Assembly (NCBI GenBank): GCA_017381835.1
Contig: JAFOBK010000061.1
Location: 1 to 48,504, forward strand
Length of the DNA stretch: 48,504 bases
Source of the DNA: Oscillospiraceae bacterium
Lineage (GTDB): Bacteria > Bacillota_A > Clostridia > Oscillospirales > Oscillospiraceae
Direction: 5' to 3'
The notes below the pieces were generated by a model. That model was not told where the DNA came from. It was given only the letters and a program-made list of their open reading frames with translations, and searched no databases. How positions within the stretch are numbered: position 1 is the stretch's first letter; every line of letters starts with the position of its first letter. The translations under genes were made by a program, and so were the position numbers. Positions 8,327-16,099 of this stretch are shown piece after piece.

Positions 8327-9325
8327 TTAGCCGAAGTAAGCAGCGTCGACCTTGACGTAGTTGACCCAGTAGTAGTTCTGCAGAGCCTCGCCCTTCAGCG
8401 CAGCAACAGCAGCGTCAACAGCAGCGTGGGACTGACCAATGTGGTCGTTCAGAACAGTACCGGTCATGGTGCCGTTCTGGACCATTTCCTGGCACTCTGC
8501 CAGAGCGTCAACGCCCAGCAGGTAGATGTCTTCGCCAACAGTGCGGCCGGCAGCGGAGATAGCAGCAGCTGCGCCCAGAGCCATACCGTCGTTGTTGCAG
8601 AAGATAACGTCGATCTCATCGCCGAACTGTGCCAGAGCAGCAGCTGCGATTTCCTGACCCTTAGCCTGGTCCCAGTTACCAACGTTGGAAACCAGCTCGT
8701 TGACAGCAACGCCAGCGTCGGTCAGAGCCTTGATGGAGTACTCAGTACGGTACTGAGCGTCGGGGTTCTCGGGGTCACCGATGATCATGACGTAGTCAAC
8801 AGCGCCGTTGCCGTTAACGTCGCCCTTGTTGTCCAGAGCCAGGACCATCTCACCCTGGTAAGTACCGGACTGACGAGCGTCAGCACCAACGTAGCAAACC
8901 TTCTCGTTGTTCAGGATGCCCTCGTAGGACTCGTCACCGTTGTCGCCCAGAGGCTCACGGTTAATCAGAATCAGGGGGATGTCAGCAGCGACAACCTTGT
9001 CGATGATAACTTCAGCGGAAGAGGTCTGAACCAGGTTGCAGATGATGACGTCCATCTTCTGAGTGATGAAGGTCTCGATCTGGTTGGTCTGCTCAGCCAT
9101 ATCGTTCTTACCGTCAACCATGGTGACTTCGTACTTAACAGTCTCGGTCTCCAGAGTCTTGAAGTAGTTCTCGATCTCCTGACGGTACAGGGTCATGAAG
9201 TTGTCGTTGTACTGGTAGATAGCAACACCGACCTTGTAGGTCTTGACGCCGCCATCCTTAGCGCCGCAAGCAACCAGGCCGAAGACCAGGACGATTGCCA
9301 GCACCAATGCGATAAGCTTTTTCAT
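8327..9325 (-). CDS. mglB: Galactose/glucose-binding lipoprotein
   Basis: Extracytoplasmic receptor of the MglBAC importer. Residues 1-19 are a lipoprotein signal with lipobox LVAC, Cys20 being the lipidated residue. The mature part resembles E. coli MglB: VGVAIYQYNDNFMTLYRQEI (MglB has IYKYDDNFM), VIICNLVQTSSAEVII, FCNNDGMALGAA and LLGVDALAECQEM, the strands and loops that line the sugar pocket. Length 332 is normal. AGGAGG precedes the ATG at 9325. Codon use is strongly biased towards a few GC-ending codons, which fits very high expression. First gene of the operon. Confidence 0.95.
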   Translation of the reverse strand: MKKLIALVLAIVLVFGLVACGAKDGGVKTYKVGVAIYQYNDNFMTLYRQEIENYFKTLETETVKYEVTMVDGKNDMAEQTNQIETFITQKMDVIICNLVQTSSAEVIIDKVVAADIPLILINREPLGDNGDESYEGILNNEKVCYVGADARQSGTYQGEMVLALDNKGDVNGNGAVDYVMIIGDPENPDAQYRTEYSIKALTDAGVAVNELVSNVGNWDQAKGQEIAAAALAQFGDEIDVIFCNNDGMALGAAAAISAAGRTVGEDIYLLGVDALAECQEMVQNGTMTGTVLNDHIGQSHAAVDAAVAALKGEALQNYYWVNYVKVDAAYFG

Positions 9326-9355
9326 TGGGTAGTTCCTCCTAAAAATTTTTGATAC

Positions 9356-9372
9356 GGCAGTTTTTGACTGCC
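9356..9372. promoter_or_regulatory. Candidate operator in the mgl leader
   Basis: A 6-base dyad (GGCAGT / ACTGCC) with a 5-base centre lies just downstream of the mgl promoter, near the expected transcript start. Its position fits a repressor site for a LacI-type protein such as the one at the left edge, but it could also be a leader hairpin. Confidence 0.35.
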
Positions 9373-9385
9373 AATATTCATAAGC

Positions 9386-9414
9386 ATTTTAACATTTTTT
9401 TTCCAAAAAGTAAA
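9386..9414 (-). promoter_or_regulatory. Promoter of the mgl-gal operon
   Basis: On the minus strand TTTACT (9409-9414) and TAAAAT (9386-9391) are separated by 17 bases, about 60 bases before the mglB ATG. The -35 box matches 4 of 6 consensus bases and the -10 box 5 of 6, a typical regulated sigma-A promoter. Confidence 0.6.
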
Positions 9415-9528
9415 GAATTTTTGTTGTTTTTATGCAATGTATATTTTCTTGCATGTTTCCATTATTTGATTTCTGCTGTTTTTCTGCAAGCTTCTTTTCT
9501 ATATTTTGAATGCCAATTTTTTATTTTT

Positions 9529-9542
9529 TGAAACCTGTTTCA
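9529..9542. promoter_or_regulatory. cre-like palindrome upstream of mgl
   Basis: TGAAACCTGTTTCA is a 14-base palindrome except for its centre. It matches the catabolite-response consensus TGNAANCGNTNNCA except that the central CG is CT. It lies about 140 bases upstream of the -10 box, further than usual. The surrounding 9373-9660 is very AT-rich and has no credible gene; I see nothing else defined in it. Confidence 0.3.
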
Positions 9543-9665
9543 TCTCCATAGTTTCATCATATTTCTGATTTTTCTTATCATATCCGTTGGACAAGCATTA
9601 TGATACTGTCGGATTATTTTCATGAATATTCACTTCATACATTTTCCACTCACTAATAACCACAA

Positions 9666-9697
9666 AAACCCGCTTGCCTTAACCGGCAAGCGGGTTT
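9666..9697. terminator. Rho-independent terminator (both directions)
   Basis: 13-base perfect arms (AAACCCGCTTGCC / GGCAAGCGGGTTT) with a 6-base loop. On the minus strand it is followed by a T-run, so it ends transcription coming from the truncated sigma-K gene; on the plus strand the T-run is shorter. It also insulates the mgl promoter region. Confidence 0.85.
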
Positions 9698-9886
9698 CTC
9701 CGTTAGATATAAAAGTTATCCGAATATCTCTCCACTTATGAACTCTGCGTGTGCTGTTGAAACTGCACATATACTTTTGCATCTAATCATACTGTCATCA
9801 TTGCCGAATAACGAATCCTCCCATGACGGCTATCGTCTGAAAATACCACCTCACCAAATGTTTGCCAAAGGAAGTTTCTGCGCGCT

Positions 9887-10084
9887 TCAACCGTTGTTCA
9901 TAATATGGGCAACCAGCCGCAAATTCCGCTCAATCAGAATATTGCGAGCATCCATATCCCCTTGCGCAGCCAGCGCCAAATAGTGGTCCTCTTCTTTCTT
10001 GGTCAGGGGTTTCGGAAAGCTGCCGGACGACAGCTGCAGAGAATACAACAAACTGCTGAGCATCAGCCAAACAGCGGCGATCAT
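9887..10084 (-). pseudogene. sigK: N-terminal fragment of RNA polymerase sporulation sigma factor K
   Basis: The 65-residue frame from the ATG at 10084 has an AGGAGG site 8 bases upstream; the GTG 9 bases earlier overlaps that site and is rejected. Residues 1-22 are hydrophobic (MIAAVWLMLSSLLYSLQL), like the cleaved pro-sequence of sigma-K. FPKPLTKKEEDHYLALAA and ARNILIERNLRLVAHI follow, close to the B. subtilis pro-sigma-K start (FPQPLS, ARNMLIEHNLRLVAHI). Similarity stops abruptly after LRLVAHI; MNNG and a stop follow, and no further sigma-factor sequence appears in any frame before the terminator at 9666. The remaining three quarters of the protein are missing. It is either a remnant, or the 5' half of a sigK split by a developmentally excised element; no recombinase gene is nearby, which favours a remnant. 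Confidence 0.8.
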
Positions 10085-10154
10085 AGGCCACACCTCCTGC
10101 TGACACTCTATTCGCTGCTGCCCGTCCAGTTTCTTCCTTCACTGCAAAAAAGAA

Positions 10155-10181
10155 AACCGGGAAGGCACACCCTTCCCGGTT
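10155..10181. terminator. Rho-independent terminator after the TRAP pair
   Basis: 11-base arms (AACCGGGAAGG / CCTTCCCGGTT) with a 5-base loop and T-rich flanks on both sides. It ends the minus-strand TRAP operon and isolates the sigma-K fragment from it. No convincing promoter was found in the 70 bases between this terminator and the fragment. Confidence 0.88.
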
Positions 10182-10199
10182 TTTTTCTATGTGATCCGA

Positions 10200-10481
10200 T
10201 TATTTCTTATCGGTTTTCTTTTTTGCGGTGGTCAGCGCCATCTCGCCGTTCAGATACATTGCCACCAGACCCAGCAGGATCAGAATGGTAGATACCTTAA
10301 TGATATAGGGAATAATGCCCTTATAGATAACCGTACAAATGGCTGTAGCAGTTTCGCCGCCGATGATCAGCGCAGCCATATAGCCAAAGAAGGTCAGACC
10401 GCCTGCAAACAGGCAGATCATGATACCGGCGCCAAAAATAGTCTTCAGCACCTTGGAGATCTTCTTGCAAACTTCTTTCAT
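10200..10481 (-). CDS. Small membrane protein paired with TRAP-type permease, copy 1
   Basis: A 93-residue protein that starts 12 bases after the permease stop. Residues 1-15 are basic, about 17-43 form one hydrophobic span, about 50-80 one or two more, and the tail is rich in Lys. It is very similar along its whole length to the 97-residue protein at 12014-12307. It is shorter than the usual four-span TRAP small subunit DctQ (about 160 residues), but its fixed position beside a DctM-like permease suggests it fills that role; this is inference. I do not recognise the family name. Confidence 0.8.
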   Translation of the reverse strand: MKEVCKKISKVLKTIFGAGIMICLFAGGLTFFGYMAALIIGGETATAICTVIYKGIIPYIIKVSTILILLGLVAMYLNGEMALTTAKKKTDKK

Positions 10482-10493
10482 TGGATTACCTCC

Positions 10494-11855
10494 TTACAGA
10501 CCCAAAATGGGCAGCCAGCCCATCAGCACGACCACTTCCATAATAAACTGGGCAGCAACCCACCACAGATTGTTCTTGAAAGTCTTGTCAAAGTCAGACT
10601 CTGCCAAAGTCATACCGGCATACATGCCCAGGCCCAGGGGAGGCGTGATGCCGCACATAACGCCGCAGATGCAGGGCAGCATAGCAGCCACCAGCAGAGG
10701 ATCGCAGCCCACAGATGCCAGAGAGGTGATGAACATAGGTCCAAAGATAACAACAATGGAGGAGCCGGGAATAACCATGCCCATAAAGCAAGTGATGATA
10801 CAGACGGCAACCACAGTGCCAAATTTACCGAAGCTCCAGGAGGTGATAATCGCACCCAGTTCATCGGAAATGCTCAAGTCGTTGAACATTGCACCGATCA
10901 TATAGCCGAAGATGCACACGCCGATGGAAGGAGCCATGCTCTTGACGCTGTTGGCGAACATATTCACCAGGTTCTTGACGGACACAACCTTCTTATCGGG
11001 TGCGATCAGGCAAGTGTAGATAGAAGCCACACCGCCGATGAACAGCAGGATAGAGCTGGAGAAGTACTTGGCACCGTCCTTACCCAGGCGGGCAGTGAAG
11101 AAAGTATCCTTGAACAGGTAGTCCAGCACAAAGGGCAGCAGAATGATGACAGGCAGCAGCAGACCGCGCCAGCCGACCTTAAAGGTTTCCTTCAGGCTGG
11201 GCAGTTCTTCCTTGCTCATGGGCTTAACACCGTAATACTTACAGAAGCCCCAAACCATCAGCATTCTCTGAGCCACAAACCACAGAGCAATGCCCCACAG
11301 AATGATCCAGAACTGGCCGGTGGTCATGCTGCGCTCGGGATACAGCGCGACAAACGCACCCAGGGCAGCCACAATGTTGGAAGAGGGAGGAATCATATTG
11401 CCCATGTAACTTGCGTTACTGACAATATTGGCGCACAGCTCGGGAGGGAAGCCGGACTGCTTCATAGCAGGCACGGTAATGGAGCCGGTGGCCATAACAT
11501 TACCGGGACCGGAGCCGGAAAGCGCACCCATGAAGGAGCTGGCAATAACGGAAGCGTAGCCCGCACCGCCGGTCACACGACCCAGCAGCGCCAGAATTAC
11601 AGCGATGCAGCTATCGATCACCTTGGTCTTTGTCAGAATGATGGACATGGCCACAAAGGCGATCATGGAATACAGAAGAGAAGTGGAAAGCGCATCCTCA
11701 ATATACAGCAGAACATTGCCGGTAGTGCCGGTAATCACCAGCAGCAGAACAAAGCTCACCAGAACAGCCTCATACACAGGCCGCTTCAGCAGCACAAACC
11801 ATACGATGATGGCTGCCAGCATGATGCCCAAATACAGAATGGAAGTTGGAATCAT
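10494..11855 (-). CDS. TRAP-type transporter large permease subunit, copy 1
   Basis: A 453-residue, very hydrophobic protein with about 11-12 membrane segments. GALSGSGPGNVMATGSITVPAM (contiguous near residue 115) and the second-half repeat GMVIPGSSIVVIFGP / GITPPLGLGMYAG are typical of DctM-type TRAP permeases of organic acids. The ATG at 11855 (MIPTSILYLG) follows an AAAGGGAA site; the TTG six codons earlier is rejected. The usual periplasmic binding protein is absent from the whole locus. It has its own near-perfect promoter (11906-11934). The substrate is unknown. Confidence 0.85.
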   Translation of the reverse strand: MIPTSILYLGIMLAAIIVWFVLLKRPVYEAVLVSFVLLLVITGTTGNVLLYIEDALSTSLLYSMIAFVAMSIILTKTKVIDSCIAVILALLGRVTGGAGYASVIASSFMGALSGSGPGNVMATGSITVPAMKQSGFPPELCANIVSNASYMGNMIPPSSNIVAALGAFVALYPERSMTTGQFWIILWGIALWFVAQRMLMVWGFCKYYGVKPMSKEELPSLKETFKVGWRGLLLPVIILLPFVLDYLFKDTFFTARLGKDGAKYFSSSILLFIGGVASIYTCLIAPDKKVVSVKNLVNMFANSVKSMAPSIGVCIFGYMIGAMFNDLSISDELGAIITSWSFGKFGTVVAVCIITCFMGMVIPGSSIVVIFGPMFITSLASVGCDPLLVAAMLPCICGVMCGITPPLGLGMYAGMTLAESDFDKTFKNNLWWVAAQFIMEVVVLMGWLPILGL

Positions 11856-11905
11856 AGACAGGTTCCCTTTCAAATTTTAGACTTTTTCTTTTGCACAACG
11901 TTTTA

Positions 11906-11934
11906 ATTGTATATATTATGGAAAAGAATGTCAA
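11906..11934 (-). promoter_or_regulatory. Promoter of TRAP copy 1
   Basis: TTGACA (11929-11934) and TACAAT (11906-11911) are separated by exactly 17 bases on the minus strand, about 50 bases before the permease ATG. So copy 1 is transcribed independently of copy 2. Confidence 0.85.
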
Positions 11935-11963
11935 CTAGAATCTGCTGTTTTTCCGAAAAAGTT

Positions 11964-11997
11964 ATAGGACGTATTCCGTTTTCGAAATACGTCCTAT
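11964..11997 (-). terminator. Rho-independent terminator after TRAP copy 2
   Basis: 12-base arms (ATAGGACGTATT / AATACGTCCTAT) with a 10-base loop, followed on the minus strand by CTTTTTC. It lies 16 bases after the copy 2 small gene and before the copy 1 promoter. Confidence 0.85.
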
Positions 11998-12013
11998 GAA
12001 TCGTTGATAAAAT

Positions 12014-12307
12014 TTACATTTCGCCCTGATGTTTGCTTGCCTTCTTCTTGTTGGAAGTCAATGCCATTTCGCCATTCAGGTACATGGCAACCAAGCCCAG
12101 CAGCACCATAATCGTGGAAGCTTTGATGATGTAGGGAATCAATGTTTTATAAATAAACGTACAAATTGCGGTAGCTGTTTCACCGCCGATGAATAGTGCA
12201 GCCAGATAACCGAAAAAGCTCAAGCCACCGGCAAACAGGCAAAGCATGATGCCGTAGCCAAAAATCGTCTTCAATACTGCGGAGATTTTCTTGCAAACTT
12301 CTTTCAT
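12014..12307 (-). CDS. Small membrane protein paired with TRAP-type permease, copy 2
   Basis: A 97-residue paralogue of the protein at 10200-10481: both begin MKEVCKKIS and share GGETATAICT, PYIIK and LLGLVAMYLNGEMALT. The hydrophobic pattern is the same; the differences cluster in the last 12 residues. It again starts 12 bases after its permease. Conservation of both partners through the duplication indicates that the pair works as a unit. The function is not established. Confidence 0.8.
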   Translation of the reverse strand: MKEVCKKISAVLKTIFGYGIMLCLFAGGLSFFGYLAALFIGGETATAICTFIYKTLIPYIIKASTIMVLLGLVAMYLNGEMALTSNKKKASKHQGEM

Positions 12308-12319
12308 TTTCTTACCTCC

Positions 12320-13681
12320 TTACAGGCCCAGGATAGGCAGCCAGCCCATCAGAACGGCAACTTCCAGAATAAACTGTGCGGCAACCCACCACAGATTGTT
12401 CTTGAAGGTTTTATCGAAATCAGATTCTGCCAGGGTCATGCCTGCATACATACCCAATCCCAGAGGAGGAGTAATACCGCACATAACGCCGCAGATACAG
12501 GGCAGCATTGCTGCCACCAGCAGAGGATCGCAGCCTACATTTGCCAAAGTGGTAATGAACATAGGTCCAAAAATAACCACCAAAGAGGAGCCGGGAACTA
12601 CCATGCCCATAAAACAGGTGATCAGACATACGGCTACAACCGTACCCAGCTTTCCGAAATTCCAGGCAGTGATGATACCGCCCATCTCGTCGGCAACATT
12701 CAGTTCTCCGAACAGAGCGCCGATCATATAGCCGAAGACACATACGCCGATTGCAGGTGCGATGGTCTTGACACCGTCTGCAAACATCTTTGCAATTGCA
12801 GGAATCGTGACCTTGGATCTGTCCTTCGCGATCAAGCAGGCGTAGATGGAAGACAGGCCACCAATGAACAGCAGAATGGAACTGGACATGAACTTTGCAC
12901 CGTCTTTACCCAATCTTGCAGTAAAGAAGCTATCCTTGAACAGGTAATCCAGCACAAAGGGCAGCAGAATGATAACCGGCAGCAGCAGACCTTGCCAGCC
13001 TGCCTTCAGTGTCTCTTTCAGGTCGGGCAGCTCTTCCTTGTTCATAGGCTTGACCTTGTAGTATCTACAGAAGGCCCACACCATAAACAGGCGCTGGAAA
13101 ACGAACCACAGAGAAATGCCCCACAGGACAATCCAGAACTGTCCGGTAGTCATATTCAGCTCGGGATACAGAGCGGTGAACGCGCCCATTGCAGCCACGA
13201 TATTGGAAGAAGGAGGAATCATATTGCCCATGTAGCTGGCATTGGATTCAATATTTGCGGCCAGATGTGCAGGGAAACCGGAGCGTTTCATAGCGGGAAT
13301 GGTGATGGAACCGGTGGCCATAACGTTACCCGGGCCGGAACCGGACAGGGCTCCCATAAATGCGCTGGCTACAACTGCGGTATAGCCTGCACCGCCGGAA
13401 ACACGACCGATGACAGACAGGATCACCGCAATGCAGCTGTCGATGATCTTTGTCTTGGTGAGGATAATTGACATAGCTACAAAGGCAACCATTGAATACA
13501 GCAGCGATGTTGACAGCGCTTTATCCACATAGGTCCATACGTTGCCCCAAGTGCCGGTGATAGTCAGCAGCAGCAGGAAGCTGAGCAGCACAGCCTCGTA
13601 CACAGGGCGCTTCATGACAACGAACCACACAACGATCACTGCCAGCATAACACCCAAATAAAACAGAGAAGAGGGAATCAT
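12320..13681 (-). CDS. TRAP-type transporter large permease subunit, copy 2
   Basis: A 453-residue paralogue of copy 1 with the same length and motifs (GALSGSGPGNVMATGSITIPAM region, GMVVPGSSLVVIFGP, GITPPLGLGMYAG). The ATG at 13681 (MIPSSLFYLG) is preceded by AAAAAGGAG; the TTG two codons earlier is rejected. The C-terminal 90 residues are almost unchanged between copies, while the middle loop (around residues 300-330) differs, so the two may differ in substrate or in partner. It is divergent from the LysR gene and has its own promoter with a candidate LysR site. Confidence 0.85.
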   Translation of the reverse strand: MIPSSLFYLGVMLAVIVVWFVVMKRPVYEAVLLSFLLLLTITGTWGNVWTYVDKALSTSLLYSMVAFVAMSIILTKTKIIDSCIAVILSVIGRVSGGAGYTAVVASAFMGALSGSGPGNVMATGSITIPAMKRSGFPAHLAANIESNASYMGNMIPPSSNIVAAMGAFTALYPELNMTTGQFWIVLWGISLWFVFQRLFMVWAFCRYYKVKPMNKEELPDLKETLKAGWQGLLLPVIILLPFVLDYLFKDSFFTARLGKDGAKFMSSSILLFIGGLSSIYACLIAKDRSKVTIPAIAKMFADGVKTIAPAIGVCVFGYMIGALFGELNVADEMGGIITAWNFGKLGTVVAVCLITCFMGMVVPGSSLVVIFGPMFITTLANVGCDPLLVAAMLPCICGVMCGITPPLGLGMYAGMTLAESDFDKTFKNNLWWVAAQFILEVAVLMGWLPILGL

Positions 13682-13721
13682 AAGCAATCTCCTTTTTATT
13701 ATTCCTTATTGGTTATAATAT

Positions 13722-13741
13722 ATATTACCTACGTGGAATAT
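13722..13741. promoter_or_regulatory. Candidate LysR-type operator
   Basis: ATATT and AATAT flank a 10-base centre in the divergent region, an inverted repeat of the T-N11-A kind used by LysR regulators. It touches the -10 box of the TRAP copy 2 promoter, so binding there would affect that promoter directly. Confidence 0.4.
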
Positions 13742-13767
13742 TATAGCGTGACTTTGAAATTTGTCAA
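13740..13767 (-). promoter_or_regulatory. Promoter of TRAP copy 2
   Basis: TTGACA (13762-13767) and TATAAT (13740-13745), both perfect consensus, separated by 16 bases on the minus strand, about 60 bases before the permease ATG. Confidence 0.85.
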
Positions 13768-13791
13768 TAGGAAATCTGTTTTTATTTTCCC

Positions 13792-13820
13792 TTGCTTTTT
13801 CCTGACTTTGCGGGTATGCT
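13792..13820 (+). promoter_or_regulatory. Probable promoter of the LysR gene
   Basis: TTGCTT and TATGCT are separated by 17 bases on the plus strand, 50 bases before the LysR ATG. Each box matches 4 of 6 consensus bases. Confidence 0.5.
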
Positions 13821-13869
13821 AATAATAAACATTTTTTGGGGTTATCATCGTTTTTCGGGAGGGCATTTT

Positions 13870-14766
13870 ATGAATTCGCGGCAACTGGAATATGCCATCG
13901 CATTGTCGGAAGTTTGCAATTTTTCACAAGTAGCTGAGAAGCTGAATATCTCTCAGCCTGCCCTCAGCAAGCAGATCTTAAGTTTGGAAAGCGAACTGGG
14001 TGTCAAGCTCTTTGACCGGTCTACCACACCGCTGACGATTACTCCCGCAGGGCAGCATTTTATCCAGCAGGCACAGGAGCTGCTTTACCGGGAAGATCAG
14101 CTGCTGCGGTCCATGGAAAAATATAAGACCGGCGAAGCCGGTCAGCTGTTAATCGGCGTCACGCCCTTCCGCAGCTCTTATCTGATCCCCGAAGTAATCA
14201 AGGCATTTCGGGATACCTACCCCAACATCCAGGTGAAGCTCCAGGAAGCAGGCAGCGATATTTTGCGCAAAGAAGCCGCCGAGGGAAAATATGACTTTGC
14301 GGTTGTAAATCTTCCGGTGGACGAGTCCCTGGTAGATGTCATTCCCCTGGAAGCAGACCGGCTGGCCCTGGTGGTCCCCCAGGAATGGATGCATCTGCTT
14401 CCGCTGGAGCCCGACTGCAAGGAGATCGATTTTAGTATCTGCAAGGAGCTTCCCTTTGCGGTTGTGCAGAAGACCCAGGAGATGCGCAAGCTGTTTGACA
14501 AACTGTGCGCCGCCAACAATTTCCAGCCCAATATCGCTGCGGAGGTAGTCAGCCTTACAACTGCCTGGGCTATGGCCTGCGCAGGCGTTGCCGCCACGAT
14601 TCTTCCTCTTCAATTTGTCAACCACCGCTCCCATGAGAGTAATCTCACGATCGTCGGTATCAAGAATGCCGCCCACACCCGTCAGCCGGTGATCATCACC
14701 CGCAGAGGGCAATACATCGCGCCCCATGCCCGCTATGCCATTGAACTGCTGACGGAAGGCAAATAA
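13870..14766 (+). CDS. LysR-family transcriptional regulator
   Basis: A 298-residue regulator. The ATG at 13870 (MNSRQLEYAIAL) follows GGGAGGG and gives the normal family start; the longer frame from 13792 covers its promoter. The winged helix-turn-helix is at residues 1-60 (FSQVAEKLNISQPALSKQI, ELGVKLFDR), followed by a linker helix and a two-lobed effector-binding domain (QLLIGVTPFRSSYLIPEVI). It is divergent from TRAP copy 2 with a shared 190-base control region, so it most likely regulates that permease in response to the transported organic acid. It ends in a strong terminator. Confidence 0.9.
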   Translation: MNSRQLEYAIALSEVCNFSQVAEKLNISQPALSKQILSLESELGVKLFDRSTTPLTITPAGQHFIQQAQELLYREDQLLRSMEKYKTGEAGQLLIGVTPFRSSYLIPEVIKAFRDTYPNIQVKLQEAGSDILRKEAAEGKYDFAVVNLPVDESLVDVIPLEADRLALVVPQEWMHLLPLEPDCKEIDFSICKELPFAVVQKTQEMRKLFDKLCAANNFQPNIAAEVVSLTTAWAMACAGVAATILPLQFVNHRSHESNLTIVGIKNAAHTRQPVIITRRGQYIAPHARYAIELLTEGK

Positions 14767-14779
14767 CTCCCCATAACAA

Positions 14780-14812
14780 AAAATCGCTGACCTTTGAAAG
14801 GTCAGCGATTTT
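14780..14812. terminator. Bidirectional terminator between lysR and the glycan operon
   Basis: 13-base arms (AAAATCGCTGACC / GGTCAGCGATTTT) with a 7-base loop and a T-rich run on the plus strand. It lies between the converging LysR gene and the last ATP-grasp gene and serves both. Confidence 0.9.
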
Positions 14813-14819
14813 CTTTTCT

Positions 14820-16046
14820 TCACTTCAGATCCGGAAGCAGGTCACGGCGCATGATATCATTGCCGTCCACATCCAAAACCTTCAGGTTTTCAACCGCTGC
14901 TCTATGCTTGCGGTTAAATTCCTCCAAAGTATCAGCCTGAACAGTGAAGCCGGCAATACGGTCACTGCTGCTTCTGACACCAAATACCTGGAAACCACGG
15001 GGACGCAGAGGCCGGAAATCGGTGATCATACCCTGCTCCAGCATCTGCTCAACACCCTCAAAACGGTCAAACACACCGGGTTTGCAGTAAATAAAGTCAT
15101 TGACAATATACTTGCTCTCAGGCTCACGCAGTTCCACATGGGGCTTCTCACCCACAGCCAGGTCAATCACAGCCTTGATTACATCAAAACCGCAGGAGCG
15201 CTTGATCAGCAAATATTTCATATTGCCGCCGGTTCTTGCGCAGAACTCCAGGACGGAAACTCGCTCGCCGGTGTTGATCATCTGAATCAGCATAGGGGCA
15301 TCCTTCAGCTGGAAGGCATCTGCGATCTGCTGGGCAACCACACGAATTTGCGCCATAATCTCAGGGCTTGCCGCCACGGGATAACGGCCGCGGAAGATGA
15401 TGAAACGGTCAGCATCCGCGATCTTCTCACTGTTGGAAACGCACAGCACCTTGGCTACGCCGTCTTCCACATAGACATCCACGCTGATCTCGGTGCCGGA
15501 TACAAACTCTTCCACGATCACACCGCCGGCACGGCTGATCTGGGCAGCTTCGCCGAAATAGAGCTCCAGTTCCTCAGGATTCTGCGCCTTACGGACACCC
15601 CGGGAGCTGTAGGCATCCACAGGCTTTACCACCAGGGGGTACTGCAGTTCCTTGATACGCTCCCAATCCAGTTCTGTCATTTCCACATGGCGGGAGGTAG
15701 GAATATTGTTCTCGTGGAAAATTTTCTTCATGTACTTCTTATCAGACACATTCTGGCCGGTCTGATAATCAATGTAACACGGCAGACCCAGCATCTCGGA
15801 AACCTGAGCCACCACCAGCAGCACCTGGTCTGCGCAGCAGGTGATCAGGAAATCTACATTCTCCTCTACTGCCAGGTTTTTCACTGCCTCAATATCAAAA
15901 ATAGCCATCTGATAGAACTTGTCTGCATAGGGTCTTGCCAATGCATTGGGATTACCGTCGATCAGAACCGTAGTAATGCCCCGTTCCTTCAGCTGATTGA
16001 TCAGTTCGATCTGCGCCAGACCGCCTGCAACAACCAATGCTTTCAT
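14820..16046 (-). CDS. ATP-grasp ligase, glycan cluster enzyme 2
   Basis: A 408-residue ATP-grasp protein, cytoplasmic. Residues 1-95 form a pre-ATP-grasp fold (MKALVVAGGLAQIELINQLK). The ATP-binding Lys segment is YPLVVKPVDAYSSRGV near 135-150, then VIVEEFVSGTEISVDVYV and the metal-binding stretch VLEFCARTGGN near 275. Proteins of this kind join a carboxylate to an amine or similar group through an acyl phosphate. The order of domains resembles PurK/carbamoyl-phosphate-synthase-like and L-amino-acid-ligase proteins; the substrate cannot be told. It is the last gene of the operon, 53 bases after the other ATP-grasp gene, and shares little sequence with it. Confidence 0.85.
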   Translation of the reverse strand: MKALVVAGGLAQIELINQLKERGITTVLIDGNPNALARPYADKFYQMAIFDIEAVKNLAVEENVDFLITCCADQVLLVVAQVSEMLGLPCYIDYQTGQNVSDKKYMKKIFHENNIPTSRHVEMTELDWERIKELQYPLVVKPVDAYSSRGVRKAQNPEELELYFGEAAQISRAGGVIVEEFVSGTEISVDVYVEDGVAKVLCVSNSEKIADADRFIIFRGRYPVAASPEIMAQIRVVAQQIADAFQLKDAPMLIQMINTGERVSVLEFCARTGGNMKYLLIKRSCGFDVIKAVIDLAVGEKPHVELREPESKYIVNDFIYCKPGVFDRFEGVEQMLEQGMITDFRPLRPRGFQVFGVRSSSDRIAGFTVQADTLEEFNRKHRAAVENLKVLDVDGNDIMRRDLLPDLK

Positions 16047-16099
16047 CGCTTATATACCTCACATTCGCACATTGTTTTATACCGAAAAAACCGGCAAAA

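Noticed and set aside
10191..11906. 571-codon plus-strand frame opposite the TRAP permease
   Set aside because: Gln/His-rich antisense translation of a hydrophobic protein; no start signal.
9326..14766. Possible skin-type element boundary with a recombinase gene beside sigK
   Set aside because: No serine or tyrosine recombinase, phage or excisionase gene could be found on either side within the window.
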